Assembly (NCBI RefSeq): GCF_001663815.1
Contig: NZ_CP016027.1
Span: 1,116,001-1,180,000 of the forward strand
Reading direction: 5' to 3'
Length of the DNA stretch: 64,000 bases
Source of the DNA: Halothiobacillus diazotrophicus
GTDB lineage: Bacteria > Pseudomonadota > Gammaproteobacteria > Halothiobacillales > Halothiobacillaceae
Part shown: in pieces, positions 45,104 to 54,333 of the stretch
How positions within the stretch are numbered: position 1 is the stretch's first letter
Layout of the letters: the number at the start of each line of letters is the position of its first letter
Notes under the pieces: model-generated
Told to the model about the DNA's origin: nothing
The model's input: the letters and a program-made list of their open reading frames with translations, nothing else
The model's database searches: none
Translations under genes and position numbers: made by a program

Positions 45104-48100
45104 GTACGGTTTCGGACAACATGCGCAAATTCACCGACATCTTCGTCGCCCGGCCGGTGCTGTCCATCGTCATCAGCCTGGTGTTGCTGGTGCTCGGTAT
45201 CCGCTCGTTCGGTCTTTTGCCCATCCTGCAGTTTCCCTATACGCAAAACGCGGTGGTGACCGTCACCACCGCCTACCCGGGGGCGGATGCAAACCTCGTT
45301 GCCAGTTTCATCACAACGCCACTGGAGAACGCCATCGCCCAGGCGGATGGGATCGACTACATGACGTCGAACAGCACGCAAGGGCTGAGCAACATCACCG
45401 TCAACCTCCGGCTCAACTACGACCCGGACAAGGCGCTCACCGAGATCAACACCAAGGTCAACTCGGTACTCAACCAGCTGCCGCCGCAGTCGCAGAAACC
45501 CACCCTATCCGTCAGCATCGGACAGACCATCGATGCCATGTACATCGGCTTTTACAGCGATGTACTCAAGCCGAATCAGGTCACCGACTACCTGATTCGT
45601 GCCGTACAACCCAAGCTGCAAGCCGTCGAGGGCGTCCAAAACGCCGAACTTCTCGGCGCCAAGAATTTCGCCCTGCGCGCTTGGCTGAACCCGCAGAAAC
45701 TGGCCGCCGTCGGCCTGACCGCCGCCGATGTCTACAGCGCTCTGGCCGCCAACAACTATCTATCGTCCAGCGGGCAGACCAAAGGCCAGATGGTGCAAAT
45801 CAACCTCAATGCGTCCACGGCCCTGCATTCCCTCGAACAGTTCAAGCAACTGATCCTCAAGGAAAACAAGGGATCGATCGTACGACTGAAGGACGTCGCC
45901 AAAGTCACGCTGGGCTCGGACGACTATGACTCCAGCGTTTCCTTCGATGGGCGCAAGGCCGTGTATATCGGCATCCAGGTTGCACCGGGCGCCAACCTGC
46001 TGGACGTGATCAAGCGCGTGCATGCAGTCATGCCGGACATCGAATCCCAGCTACCCCAGGGGCTGAAGGCGAACATCGTCTACGATTCCACCAAATTCGT
46101 GAATTCGTCGATTCATGAAGTGCTGAAAACCCTGATCGAGGCGATCCTCATCGTCACCGTGGTGGTTTTTGTCTTCCTGGGCTCGTTCCGCTCCGTATTG
46201 ATTCCCGTCATCGCCATTCCCCTGTCGCTGATCGGCACTTTCACGGTGATGCTGGCACTGGGCTACTCGATCAACCTGCTCACGCTACTCGCCTTCGTAC
46301 TGGCGATCGGCCTCGTGGTCGACGACGCCATCATCGTCGTGGAAAACGTCAGCCGTCACCTCGAGGAAGGTGCGAGCCCGCTCCAGGCAGCCACTCAGGC
46401 GGCACGCGAACTGGCCAGCCCCATTCTCGCCATGACCGTGGTACTGGTTGCGGTCTACATCCCGATCGGCTTCATGCGGGGTCTTACCGGCGCCCTGTTC
46501 ACCGAATTCGCCTTCACCCTGGTCGGCGCCGTGACGATGTCCGCCATCATCGCGCTCACCCTCTCGCCCATGATGTGCTCCCGGCTGCTGCGCCCCCCCA
46601 GGCGCGATGGCGGCGGCTGGCAGGATCGACTCGTCGTCTGGCTGGACCGACGCTTCGATGCCGTACATGCCAGTTATTCCCGCAAGCTGGGCGGCGTCCT
46701 CAACCATCTTTCGGTCGTGGCCGTTTTCGTCCTCCTGATGCTCGGCGGCATCTATTTCCTCTACACCACCTCGATGACGGAACTGGCGCCCCAGGAGGAT
46801 CAGGGCGTCCTGCTGTCGATCGCCTTCAACTCGCCGACCGCCACCCTGGAGCAACGCGACCTTTACGGCGAGCAAGTCATCAAGACCTTCCAGAAGTTCC
46901 CCGAAACAAACCATATCTTCCAGCTGAATACACCCACCCAGGTCATCAGCGGCATGGTGCTCAAACCCTGGGACGAGCGCAGCAGGACCGCCGGCCAGTT
47001 GCAGCCCATCATCCAGCAGGATCTCAGCCATATCGCCGGCACGCAGAACGCGGTGTTCCAACCCCCGCCGCTACCGGGCTCGCGTGGCCTGCCGATCCAG
47101 TTCGCCATCACGACGACCGAACCCTTCGATCAACTGTTCAAAGTGGCAAACGACTTCCTGCAGACGGCACTCAAAACCGGGGACTTCATCTTCCTGCAGT
47201 CCGATCTGCGCATCGACCTGCCGCAGACCACCGTGGTCATCAATCGCGACATGGCGGCCCAGCTCGGCATCAACATGCAGGATATCGGCTCGGCGCTATC
47301 GGCCATGCTCGGCGGCGGCTACGTCAACTACTTCGAACTGGGCGGGCGATCCTACAAGGTCATCCCCCAGGTCCAGCAACGCTTCCGACTGAATGCCGAT
47401 CAACTGAAGCACTACTATCTCAAGACGGCGAGCGGCCAGATGGTCCCGCTCTCGACTGTCGCCAAGCTGGAAACCCACGTGGAACCCGAGTCTATCAACC
47501 ACTTCCAGCAGCAGAACACCGCGACGATCCAGGGCGTGAACTATCCGACGATTCCGCAAGGCGAAGCACTCGACAAGCTGACCCAACTGGCAAAAACCAC
47601 CTTGCCGGTCGGCTACGGCTACGGCTACACCGGCCCCTCGCGCCAGTTCATCCAGGAATCCGGCGGCATGGTAGTGACCTTCTTCTTCGCCATCGTCATC
47701 ATCTTCCTGGTGCTGGCCGCCCTGTTCGAAAGCTTCCGTGACCCGGTCATCATTCTCGTGTCGGTGCCGCTGTCGATCGCCGGCGCCTTGATCTTCATCA
47801 ACCTCGGCGTCGGCCGGGCCACGCTCAACATCTACACCGAAGTGGGCCTCGTCACACTGATCGGCCTGATCTCCAAGCACGGCATCCTCATCGTGGAATT
47901 CGCCAACAAGCTGCAGGAACAGGGCAAGAGCAAGCGTGACGCGATCATCGAAGCTGCCGGCATGCGCCTGCGCCCGATCCTGATGACCACCTTCGCGATG
48001 GTGCTGGGTGTGGTTCCGCTGATCACCGCCACGGGCGCCGGCGCGGTCAGCCGCTTCGACCTGGGCCTCGTCATCGCCAGCGGCCTGGGCATCGGTACCT

Positions 48101-48207
48101 TCTTTACCCTGTTCATCGTGCCCGGTGTCTACATGCTGCTGGCCCACGACCTCGGCAAGCGCAACACCCCACCAGCCGAGCCTGCGACACCCACCCCATC
48201 GGCATGA
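45100..48207 (+). CDS. RND efflux transporter permease (HAE1 family)
   Basis: A 1035-residue inner membrane pump driven by protons, with 12 membrane segments and two large periplasmic loops. The proton relay is complete: the aspartate pair in AIGLVVDDAIIVVENV and the lysine in LIGLISKHGILIVEFA. Typical RND regions such as FITTPLENAIAQADGIDYM and TTFAMVLGVVPLITATGAGA are present. The DD pair and length place it with drug and solvent pumps rather than metal pumps, but substrates cannot be read from the sequence. No regulator gene adjoins the operon. Confidence 0.95.
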   Translation: MSTVSDNMRKFTDIFVARPVLSIVISLVLLVLGIRSFGLLPILQFPYTQNAVVTVTTAYPGADANLVASFITTPLENAIAQADGIDYMTSNSTQGLSNITVNLRLNYDPDKALTEINTKVNSVLNQLPPQSQKPTLSVSIGQTIDAMYIGFYSDVLKPNQVTDYLIRAVQPKLQAVEGVQNAELLGAKNFALRAWLNPQKLAAVGLTAADVYSALAANNYLSSSGQTKGQMVQINLNASTALHSLEQFKQLILKENKGSIVRLKDVAKVTLGSDDYDSSVSFDGRKAVYIGIQVAPGANLLDVIKRVHAVMPDIESQLPQGLKANIVYDSTKFVNSSIHEVLKTLIEAILIVTVVVFVFLGSFRSVLIPVIAIPLSLIGTFTVMLALGYSINLLTLLAFVLAIGLVVDDAIIVVENVSRHLEEGASPLQAATQAARELASPILAMTVVLVAVYIPIGFMRGLTGALFTEFAFTLVGAVTMSAIIALTLSPMMCSRLLRPPRRDGGGWQDRLVVWLDRRFDAVHASYSRKLGGVLNHLSVVAVFVLLMLGGIYFLYTTSMTELAPQEDQGVLLSIAFNSPTATLEQRDLYGEQVIKTFQKFPETNHIFQLNTPTQVISGMVLKPWDERSRTAGQLQPIIQQDLSHIAGTQNAVFQPPPLPGSRGLPIQFAITTTEPFDQLFKVANDFLQTALKTGDFIFLQSDLRIDLPQTTVVINRDMAAQLGINMQDIGSALSAMLGGGYVNYFELGGRSYKVIPQVQQRFRLNADQLKHYYLKTASGQMVPLSTVAKLETHVEPESINHFQQQNTATIQGVNYPTIPQGEALDKLTQLAKTTLPVGYGYGYTGPSRQFIQESGGMVVTFFFAIVIIFLVLAALFESFRDPVIILVSVPLSIAGALIFINLGVGRATLNIYTEVGLVTLIGLISKHGILIVEFANKLQEQGKSKRDAIIEAAGMRLRPILMTTFAMVLGVVPLITATGAGAVSRFDLGLVIASGLGIGTFFTLFIVPGVYMLLAHDLGKRNTPPAEPATPTPSA

Positions 48208-48362
48208 TCGATGGAGATAGACGATAGAGATAGACTATGGGCAACCGCACCCACTCAGCACACCTCGCCAAGGAGCCACGCGAGGCCGATTGAACAGAGC
48301 GATCCAGCGGCCCCACGGTGGACAGCACACCCCCGAACGGCTATGATTCGCGCTCAAATTTT

Positions 48363-48439
48363 GCGCCCGTAGCTCAGATGGATAGAGTACAGCCCTCCGA
48401 AGGCTGGGGTCACTGGTTCGAATCCAGTCGGGCGCACCA
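48363..48439 (+). tRNA. tRNA-Arg, anticodon CCG
   Basis: A complete 77-base cloverleaf: acceptor GCGCCCG paired with CGGGCGC, D arm GCTC/GAGT, anticodon stem CAGCC/GGCTG with loop CTCCGAA (anticodon CCG), T arm ACTGG/CCAGT, and an encoded CCA. Its 3' end carries the 18-bp core used by the integrated element. The gene is intact, so the element restored the tRNA end on insertion. The original terminator has been displaced to 54469. Confidence 0.97.
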
Positions 48440-48441
48440 AA
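48424..48441 (+). repeat. attL core (tRNA 3' end)
   Basis: Left copy of the 18-bp direct repeat CCAGTCGGGCGCACCAAA. It spans the T-arm 3' strand, acceptor strand and CCA of tRNA-Arg, plus the first bases beyond it. This is the usual integration target of tRNA-directed tyrosine recombinases. Confidence 0.93.
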
Positions 48442-48484
48442 ACCTTGCAGCAAGTGCATGTAAACAAAAGCATTTGCCGCATAG

Positions 48485-48508
48485 AGAGGTATCACACTGG
48501 GGACACAT
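48485..48508 (+). repeat. Inner repeat near attL, possible integrase arm site
   Basis: A 24-base sequence beginning AGAGGTATCACA and ending GGGGACACAT recurs near the other end at 54334-54358 in the same orientation, with one substitution and one inserted G. Both copies lie just inside the element, 61 and 104 bases from the core repeats, as expected of arm-type sites bound by the integrase N-terminal domain. Confidence 0.7.
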
Positions 48509-48529
48509 TGCTCTCCAAGAGGTGGTACC

Positions 48530-49915
48530 GTGCTCTCTGTCCTGCTCAATTCCAACATCTTCAAAGTGTCCATCAAGCATATCTGGCAAAAGCGTACTGA
48601 TGGCGTCTTCTACTACCGCAGAAGATATCCAGAACAGTTCCGCGAAGCGATGCGCCAGCAAGGCATTGACTTGCCCACTTTCAAGGTGGTCTCCCTCAAG
48701 ACAAAGAACAAAGTTGAAGCCGCCCGAAAAATCGTCCAACTAGCCCAGGCTGACGACCGGGAGTGGAGTTCAGCACTCAACGGGACTCCAACCTCCGCAG
48801 TGAAGGCTGATGCGCTCAAGCTCATCAAGGCTCAAGGGCTGCTCGCTCTCCCATTGAACAAACAACCGAATCCTGAGCAAGCCGCACTTGCGTGGGACAT
48901 CTTCACCGATGACCTAGAACGAAGAGTGTTGAGGGAGTCTCAATACAGGCCGCATATCGACCTCGAAGAGCACTTCGATGACTTCATATCCCCTGTTGAG
49001 CGTACAGCCATCGAAATCGTCTCAGGCCGCTACAAGTTTCACTTGAGCGACGCCAAAGACCACTACATCAAAACCCGCTCACTCGACCGGAAAGGTATAC
49101 ACGCCACAGAAGCCTCCTTCAGACTGATTACGGATGTCCTTGGGGATAGGCCGATTGAAGACTACAGGCGGGCTGAGGTTTCCACTGCGATTGATGCAGC
49201 ATTGGCATCAGGCTTGAAGACTGGCAGTGTTAGCAAGCGCGTGGGCACTGTTCGGGCCGCTGTATCCGAACTCATCAGAGATGAAGAGCTAGAAATCAAG
49301 AACCCCTTTGAAAAGCATAAGATTCGCGGGAATGGCGAGGATGTTGAGGAAAGGAGTTCCCTAAACCAAACACAGATGGACAAGCTCAGAGGCTACATAC
49401 GCGCGAGAAGCACGCCCACCGCCAACATGCTGGGCATGCTGATTGATACCGGAGCGCGTGTCAGTGAAGTTGCAGGCTTACTGCGCGAAGACGTGAAGAT
49501 TGACGATGAAATCCCGCATCTCATCATCCATGCAAACCCATTGAGAAGGTTGAAGACAAAGGATTCAAGGCGGAGAGTCCCGCTCGTAGGAGATGCACTC
49601 CTAGCCGCACAAAGAGCCCTCAGGGAGTCTCAGAGTCCATTCCTGTTCCCTCGGTACATGTCAGAGCATGGGCTCAAGAACGACAGTGCATCAGCAGCAA
49701 TGCGGAAGGCAACTCAGGCGCTTGATTGCCATACGCCCCACTGGCTTCGGCACACTATGAGAACCCGCCTGAAGAACGTGAACGCCCCAGAAACTCTCAT
49801 CAATGAGATTGGCGGATGGGCCAGGGTTTCAGTAGCCCAGAGCTACGGCCAACAGACAGCACTCATGCTGATGCAAGAGGTTCTGGAGAAGTCTCTCACA
49901 GCAACTCTGGAGTAG
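48530..49915 (+). CDS. Tyrosine-type site-specific integrase
   Basis: A 461-residue integrase. The N-terminal arm-binding region has the HIWQKRTDGVFYYRRRYPEQ pattern of DUF6538-type integrases. The catalytic domain shows the first arginine in LIDTGARVSEVAGLLREDV, then HWLRHTMRTRLKN for the H-x-x-R pair, and the nucleophile tyrosine in VAQSYGQQT. The GTG start at 48530 has AGAGGTGG correctly placed. It is the first gene after the tRNA and reads away from it, the normal layout for such elements. Base composition is lower in GC than the chromosome. Confidence 0.92.
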   Translation: MLSVLLNSNIFKVSIKHIWQKRTDGVFYYRRRYPEQFREAMRQQGIDLPTFKVVSLKTKNKVEAARKIVQLAQADDREWSSALNGTPTSAVKADALKLIKAQGLLALPLNKQPNPEQAALAWDIFTDDLERRVLRESQYRPHIDLEEHFDDFISPVERTAIEIVSGRYKFHLSDAKDHYIKTRSLDRKGIHATEASFRLITDVLGDRPIEDYRRAEVSTAIDAALASGLKTGSVSKRVGTVRAAVSELIRDEELEIKNPFEKHKIRGNGEDVEERSSLNQTQMDKLRGYIRARSTPTANMLGMLIDTGARVSEVAGLLREDVKIDDEIPHLIIHANPLRRLKTKDSRRRVPLVGDALLAAQRALRESQSPFLFPRYMSEHGLKNDSASAAMRKATQALDCHTPHWLRHTMRTRLKNVNAPETLINEIGGWARVSVAQSYGQQTALMLMQEVLEKSLTATLE

Positions 49916-50595
49916 GACTAGCTGACTTGGTAGTCCCTGAGACAGCGTCTCTTTACCTTCACCACAGTCATGTTCCCAAAAAAACTATTAGCCTTACCAC
50001 CAAAATGAAAAAGACAGCCCTCACCCCTTGAGCCCTTCCAATTGGAGAGAGTCATGGGGCCTAGGGCCACTTGTCTAACGCGCTTAGGCAATGTCGAACG
50101 CTGAGGAAGTCGGGACTGCATCCATAGACACTGGATGACCACTCTCTACCACCGGCCTCCCCCACCACATCGATCAGGGACGAAAGCCAAGCAGACGACA
50201 TCAGGCTACCTGTGGTCTTCCCTCAATGATTGCTTTCAGGGAGGAGAGAGAAAGAGATTGTCCATGGAGAACACTTAGGACAACTAAAGACATCTTCAGT
50301 AGCTACTGTAGTTGTTACTATAGCTATGCTTTACAGAGCCACCTTAGATTTCCCCCATCCGCAATCACCACTGAGTTTTTCAGTGTTGCCTGGTTTCAAT
50401 GAGGTTCCATCACCTCCTCACTAACCACGTCAGATGTTAGCCAAGTACGTAGGCGGTGCGAAACCGAGGCTCGTACAAGACTTCTGAAGCATAAAGATTG
50501 CGTCTAGGGGAACAGTTGCGTGAAGCTTTACGTCGCGCACCTTGAGTTTCCCAGAGGTTTCCCCTCCTATAGTGCTACCTAATTCCGTTGAGGGG
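49916..50595. other. Non-coding stretch inside the element, with palindromes
   Basis: About 680 bases between the convergent ends of the integrase and serine recombinase genes. Short frames (for example 50230-50424) lack binding sites and recognisable products. The main structure is a cluster of palindromes at 50297-50327: CAGTAGCTACTG is perfect, TAGT-TGTT-ACTA follows, then ATAGCTAT. It may be a protein-binding or recombination site, or the relic of a lost gene. Confidence 0.5.
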
Positions 50596-51201
50596 TCATA
50601 TCTGCGCTTCCTGACGCGCTCCTGATAGCTCTCGTGGCGGCTTTGGTGCTTGGCAGGCCCTCTTGACCGAGGCGGTGGATATGCCCCAATGCGTCGCGGT
50701 TTGCTTGATGCTGGCGGCGTTGTCCTGCCTCCACTTCGCCACGGCGGCATCATCAATGACCTTCTCCCGGCCTAGAGCCTTGCCCTCAGCCTTGGCCCGC
50801 TCAATCCCTGCCATCTGCCTTGCCTTGATGTTCTCCCGCTCCAGTTCGGCCAGTACCGCCAGCATACCCATCATGGCCTTGCCAACAGGAGTGGATAGGT
50901 CGAAACCCTCACGCAGAGACACCACGGAAACACCTTTGGTCTTCAAGGTGTCCACGGTGGACAGCACATCAATCGTATTCCGTCCCAAACGGTCTATGGC
51001 ACTCACTATGACCGTATCTCCCTCCCGGACATAGGCGAGCAAGGCCGAGAGTCCGGGGCGCTGTGCGGCAGGTATAGAGCCGGATACGCCATCATCTCGA
51101 AACCACTTGTCTACCTTGTGGCGGGTCTCAATCTGCCTGCGTTGGTTCTCGGTGGTTTGGTCGTCGGTACTGACACGGACGTAGGCGATGACTGATGACA
51201 T
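50596..51201 (-). CDS. Serine recombinase (resolvase/invertase family)
   Basis: A 201-residue small serine recombinase. The nucleophile is S11 in AYVRVSTDDQ, the catalytic arginines are in AIDRLGRN, and the long E helix includes MLAVLAELERENIKARQMAG. The C-terminal helix-turn-helix (SIKQTATHWGISTASVKRAC) would bind the recombination site. It is intact and could resolve dimers or invert DNA. Three TGGCTCA repeats lie just upstream of its start. The usual partner transposase is absent, so it may serve the element itself. Confidence 0.92.
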   Translation of the reverse strand: MSSVIAYVRVSTDDQTTENQRRQIETRHKVDKWFRDDGVSGSIPAAQRPGLSALLAYVREGDTVIVSAIDRLGRNTIDVLSTVDTLKTKGVSVVSLREGFDLSTPVGKAMMGMLAVLAELERENIKARQMAGIERAKAEGKALGREKVIDDAAVAKWRQDNAASIKQTATHWGISTASVKRACQAPKPPRELSGARQEAQI

Positions 51202-51581
51202 GCGAGGCTCCCTGAGTGGCTCATTGACTATGGCTCATATCATGGATGATGGCTCACAGAATATCAACAGTAATGAGCTATGGCTGGCGCTGTGGGCCGA
51301 GGGTGGCTCTCAGGGTGTACCTTCTGGACCATGACCTATGACGCACCCAGTATAGAAGTTGCTTGGAAGGGGAGAATGGTTTGGTGGCATGCCACGGGGG
51401 GGAAGTGATTCTTCCCATCATAATGATGCCTCTTCGGAAATTTCAGTTAAATCCATTGGGTGTCTTCAAGCACGGTGAAGCCGCACCTCAAAATCAAAGA
51501 CACCCCCAGGTACAACTCTGCATAGGGGGGCTTCGCTAACTGACGAGCCCCAACCTCAGGTTTGGGTACTTTTTAATACGT
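51202..51581. other. Upstream region of the serine recombinase, with short repeats
   Basis: About 380 bases between two minus-strand genes. TGGCTCA occurs three times in the same direction at 51217, 51231 and 51250, with spacings of 14 and 19 bases, and related ATGAGC follows at about 51273. A 9-bp inverted repeat (GGGTGTCTT ... AAGACACCC, about 51458-51505) lies farther out. The repeats resemble subsites of a resolvase target or an operator. No plausible gene is seen. Confidence 0.55.
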
Positions 51582-52034
51582 CTATTTCCGGGGACTAGAC
51601 AGCCGCTCTTCTTGTTCGGCCAATTCAGCCGCCAGTCGCAAGGCCTCGGGGAAAGAGTGCGACATCTTCAAAGCAGATGACTCGACAGGCTTGAGAATGG
51701 TCAGCTCAGCCTTCCCCGTGAGGATATCGTCAATCACCATGCTGCAAAACAGCTCAAACTTTGTGTCTAGCCACTGAGCAAAAAAGACTGCCAACTTTGG
51801 GTGTCCCCAGGTTCCTACAGTCGGCAGGTTGCCATTGCCTCGCTTGGCTTTAATAGGTTGGATTCCGGGGAATAGGTCTTGTAATACTTCAATGTAAGCA
51901 GCGGTGCTGGCATTCTCGAAGAAGTGGTCCAAGCGCTTGCCGTAGGCCTTTGCGGCCTTGGTCATGTTGAAGTAGCCGTCATCACGGAAGTGGTACCGAT
52001 GGCCTTCGTAGGTATGGGTGATGAGATTGTTCAT
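51582..52034 (-). CDS. KilA-N domain protein
   Basis: A 150-residue protein, nearly all of it a KilA-N/APSES-type DNA-binding domain: GHRYHFRDDGYFNMTKAAKA, then HPKLAVFFAQWLDTKFELFC, a pattern seen in phage antirepressor-like and P1 KilA proteins. It lacks the usual second domain and ends with a charged helix. AAGGAG is eight bases upstream of the ATG. In a mobile element it may act as a regulator or antirepressor. A remnant of a second copy lies at 53175-53270. Confidence 0.85.
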   Translation of the reverse strand: MNNLITHTYEGHRYHFRDDGYFNMTKAAKAYGKRLDHFFENASTAAYIEVLQDLFPGIQPIKAKRGNGNLPTVGTWGHPKLAVFFAQWLDTKFELFCSMVIDDILTGKAELTILKPVESSALKMSHSFPEALRLAAELAEQEERLSSPRK

Positions 52035-52297
52035 GTGTGTGCTCCTTGTTGTGGTTTATCCGTAAGTGCAACCTAATTGGCACCAACATGAACTCCCACG
52101 GACGCAACACGATGATTTTTCCCCTAAACCCAATTCATGCACATGGAATCAAAATGAGTGCAGCATTTATACCGCAATGACCTCGTCTGTCTTAGTGACG
52201 GTCAATTCAGGCCAAAAATACTTTCAAGTGACTTCGTAACCATATAATGTGGCAGCATATTTGAAATCAATAGCCACAATAGGGATTAGGATACGAA

Positions 52298-53020
52298 ATG
52301 ACGCGCATCAAATTGGCCACCCTTGCTGTAGTCCTAGCATTACCCGGTTGCGCTACGATGGGTCCACCGAAGTTCTTGGTCAATGTTGACTCGCTAGCCT
52401 CACCGAGTGCGGCTATGAAAAAATCGTATATTTTGCTTCCAGGTAACAAAGGGGTCACAAAGGACGACCTCCAGTTCCAAGAGTACGCTCACTATGTCAC
52501 TCGTGGCCTTGCCGCACACGGATTTACACCTGCCGAAACCGTAGCAAATGCCAACGTAGCTATCGTTCTCTCATATGGCATTGGCGACCCACAGTCCCAT
52601 CAGTATTCATACTCACTTCCAGTTTATGGACAAACTGGCATTGCCTCATCCAACACCTATGGGACGCTTTCGTCTTACGGCAACTCTTCATCGTACTCGG
52701 GCACAACAACCTACACTCCCTCGTATGGTGTAACTGGGTACACCTCTGAAACTGGTTCTTACACCACCTACTACAGGTACGCCCAAATTACGGCATATGA
52801 CTTCCAGAGGTACCTCAGGACCAAAGAACAGCGGGAATTATGGAAAACAACTGTATCGAGCACCGGGAGCAGCGGTGATTTGCGACTGGTATTCCCTATC
52901 CTCATAGCTGCCGCCGCACCTTACATCGCAACAGATACGGGCCGGAAAATTCAAGTCGTGTTAGAGGAGTCGGACCCTAGCGTTGCAGCAATCGAACTCT
53001 CATCGACCGCCCAAAAGTGA
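52298..53020 (+). CDS. DUF4136-type lipoprotein
   Basis: A 240-residue lipoprotein with signal MTRIKLATLAVVLALPGC (lipobox LPGC, lipidated C18). The mature part has the DUF4136 pattern: a leading strand, KSYILLPGN, LAAHGFTPAETVANANVAIV, and the C-terminal RYAQITAYDFQRY. The middle is unusual: a tyrosine/serine/threonine-rich low complexity stretch (about 105-160, for example YGTLSSYGNSSSYSG). It lies in the mobile element with no functional partner known. A weak AGGAT lies before the ATG. Confidence 0.8.
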   Translation: MTRIKLATLAVVLALPGCATMGPPKFLVNVDSLASPSAAMKKSYILLPGNKGVTKDDLQFQEYAHYVTRGLAAHGFTPAETVANANVAIVLSYGIGDPQSHQYSYSLPVYGQTGIASSNTYGTLSSYGNSSSYSGTTTYTPSYGVTGYTSETGSYTTYYRYAQITAYDFQRYLRTKEQRELWKTTVSSTGSSGDLRLVFPILIAAAAPYIATDTGRKIQVVLEESDPSVAAIELSSTAQK

Positions 53021-53448
53021 CTCCCTACACCACACTAGATGTATTTCTATCAGTGACTGAAGGTGTGGGCCATTTCGAATGACAGCCCTCCCCGCGAACC
53101 GAAGTCATGACCTTAACTGAGGGAAACCCCATACAAGGCTAGAACCCAACGTTGAGGGAAGCCTCAGAGCTCTGACGTTCTTCCCAAACACCTTAGCGAC
53201 CTTGGTCATGTTGAAGTTGCCGTCCTCACGAAAGGTGAAGATGTTGCGGGAGGGGGCACGGGGGTATGTTGCCGATTTCCTTAGTAATCCTGCCCCTTCA
53301 GAAATTAGTGGTGAAATTGGTTACCGTCACCTGTCCCAACATAAGTGGAGGGTCAAGCCCCGCCTTCCTTAAGGCTCGTGCTAGTAGCTTGGCTATCAGA
53401 TTCGGTTATGATTCACCTTGAAGCTTTCCGACTAGCGAGCCGAAGGAC
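53021..53448. other. Spacer with a KilA-N remnant
   Basis: About 430 bases without an intact gene, between the lipoprotein and membrane-protein genes. Apart from the KilA-N fragment described separately I see only short frames. The sequence could hold the promoter for the downstream membrane-protein gene, but none is recognisable. Confidence 0.45.
53175..53270 (-). pseudogene. Fragment of a second KilA-N gene
   Basis: Read on the minus strand, this stretch encodes NIFTFREDGNFNMTKVAKVF followed by GKN, closely matching YHFRDDGYFNMTKAAKAYGK of the intact KilA-N gene at 51582-52034. No start codon with binding site precedes it and the frame diverges after VFGKN. It is either a decayed duplicate or the trace of a recombined gene. 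Confidence 0.75.
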
Positions 53449-54144
53449 ATGAACGAGTTAGCCATCACCGTTGGCATCATCTTATTCCCAGGTCTGATTG
53501 CTGCGGTGATAGCAGACAAAATCTCCCCTCACACTAAGAGTTGGGGAACATTCAAGTACAGCATCTACTCGTTCATCTTCGGGGTCTCATGCTACGTACT
53601 TCTACAAGGCGTGCTATATGGGTTCTGGATACCAGCACACTACCTATGCCCAGATAGACTAACGCTTTCATCTGTCACACTTGATGTCTGGTCCTTAGTA
53701 AGTACCCAAACTTTTTCCATCCGTATCTCGGATGTGTTCTGGGCTACAAGCCTATCCCCGGCGGTCGCAGCCATCACTGCGTATATCTACAACAAAAAAA
53801 TCATCAACAAACTCGCATCCAAGCTAGGAATCTCAAGCAAGTATGGTGATGAGAATCTTTTCTCGTTCTACCTCAACTCCCCAGACATTGACTGGGTGTA
53901 TGTTCGAGACATCCCCAACGAACTAACGTACCAAGGGCGTGTACTCTCATACTCGGAAGCTGATGATATACAAGAGCTTGTGCTCCGTGATGTAACTGTG
54001 TTTGACTATGCTACGTCCGATGAACTCTACTCGCTGCCGAAGATATACCTTTCAAAGCCGAAGGGCTCGTTCATTATCGAAGCGGTACCCCCCAACACAC
54101 TGATAGAGGTGCAAGATGGAGAAGAAACCAACACTAGCCAATGA
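53449..54144 (+). CDS. Membrane protein of the DUF6338 type (tentative)
   Basis: A 231-residue protein with three to four hydrophobic segments (LAITVGIILFPGLIAAVIAD at the start, SIYSFIFGVSCYVLLQGVLY, and SDVFWATSLSPAVAAITAYI), then a soluble C-terminal part with a beta-rich pattern (YQGRVLSYSEADDIQELVLR). This arrangement resembles the DUF6338 family of unknown function, but I am not certain. GAAGG sits just before the ATG. Its end overlaps a 55-residue ORF. Low GC and lack of housekeeping similarity point to cargo of the element. Confidence 0.62.
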   Translation: MNELAITVGIILFPGLIAAVIADKISPHTKSWGTFKYSIYSFIFGVSCYVLLQGVLYGFWIPAHYLCPDRLTLSSVTLDVWSLVSTQTFSIRISDVFWATSLSPAVAAITAYIYNKKIINKLASKLGISSKYGDENLFSFYLNSPDIDWVYVRDIPNELTYQGRVLSYSEADDIQELVLRDVTVFDYATSDELYSLPKIYLSKPKGSFIIEAVPPNTLIEVQDGEETNTSQ

Positions 54145-54283
54145 TGGATCTGTAGTCCTTCAGAAAGGACAAACCCTTGACGTTGCCGCACTTGGCGGAG
54201 AGAAGGCAGGCAACAACAAGCCTGGGCCTACAACGAACATGCGCCCATCAGGCCCGCCACCGGCCCCAAAGAAGAACAAGTAG
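54116..54283 (+). CDS. Short hydrophilic ORF overlapping the membrane protein gene
   Basis: A 55-residue frame, MEKKPTLANDGSVVLQKGQT followed by a proline-rich, basic tail (RPSGPPPAPKKNK). It overlaps the previous gene by 29 bases in a different frame, with GAGGTGCAAG upstream as a possible binding site. The composition is non-random for a chance frame, and the overlap suggests translational coupling. I do not recognise a family. It may be an accessory to the membrane protein. Confidence 0.5.
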   Translation: MEKKPTLANDGSVVLQKGQTLDVAALGGEKAGNNKPGPTTNMRPSGPPPAPKKNK

Positions 54284-54333
54284 CCCCACCCTCATCAGAT
54301 GCCGCCAACGGAACCCCCTGCAGGATACTACTC

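Noticed and set aside
48216-48236. Two GAGATAGAC copies after the efflux pump gene
   Set aside because: Only two 9-base copies in low-complexity sequence; too little to call a functional repeat.
50230-50424. 64-codon plus-strand frame inside the element
   Set aside because: No binding site and no protein features; the same DNA holds a palindrome cluster more likely to be a site.
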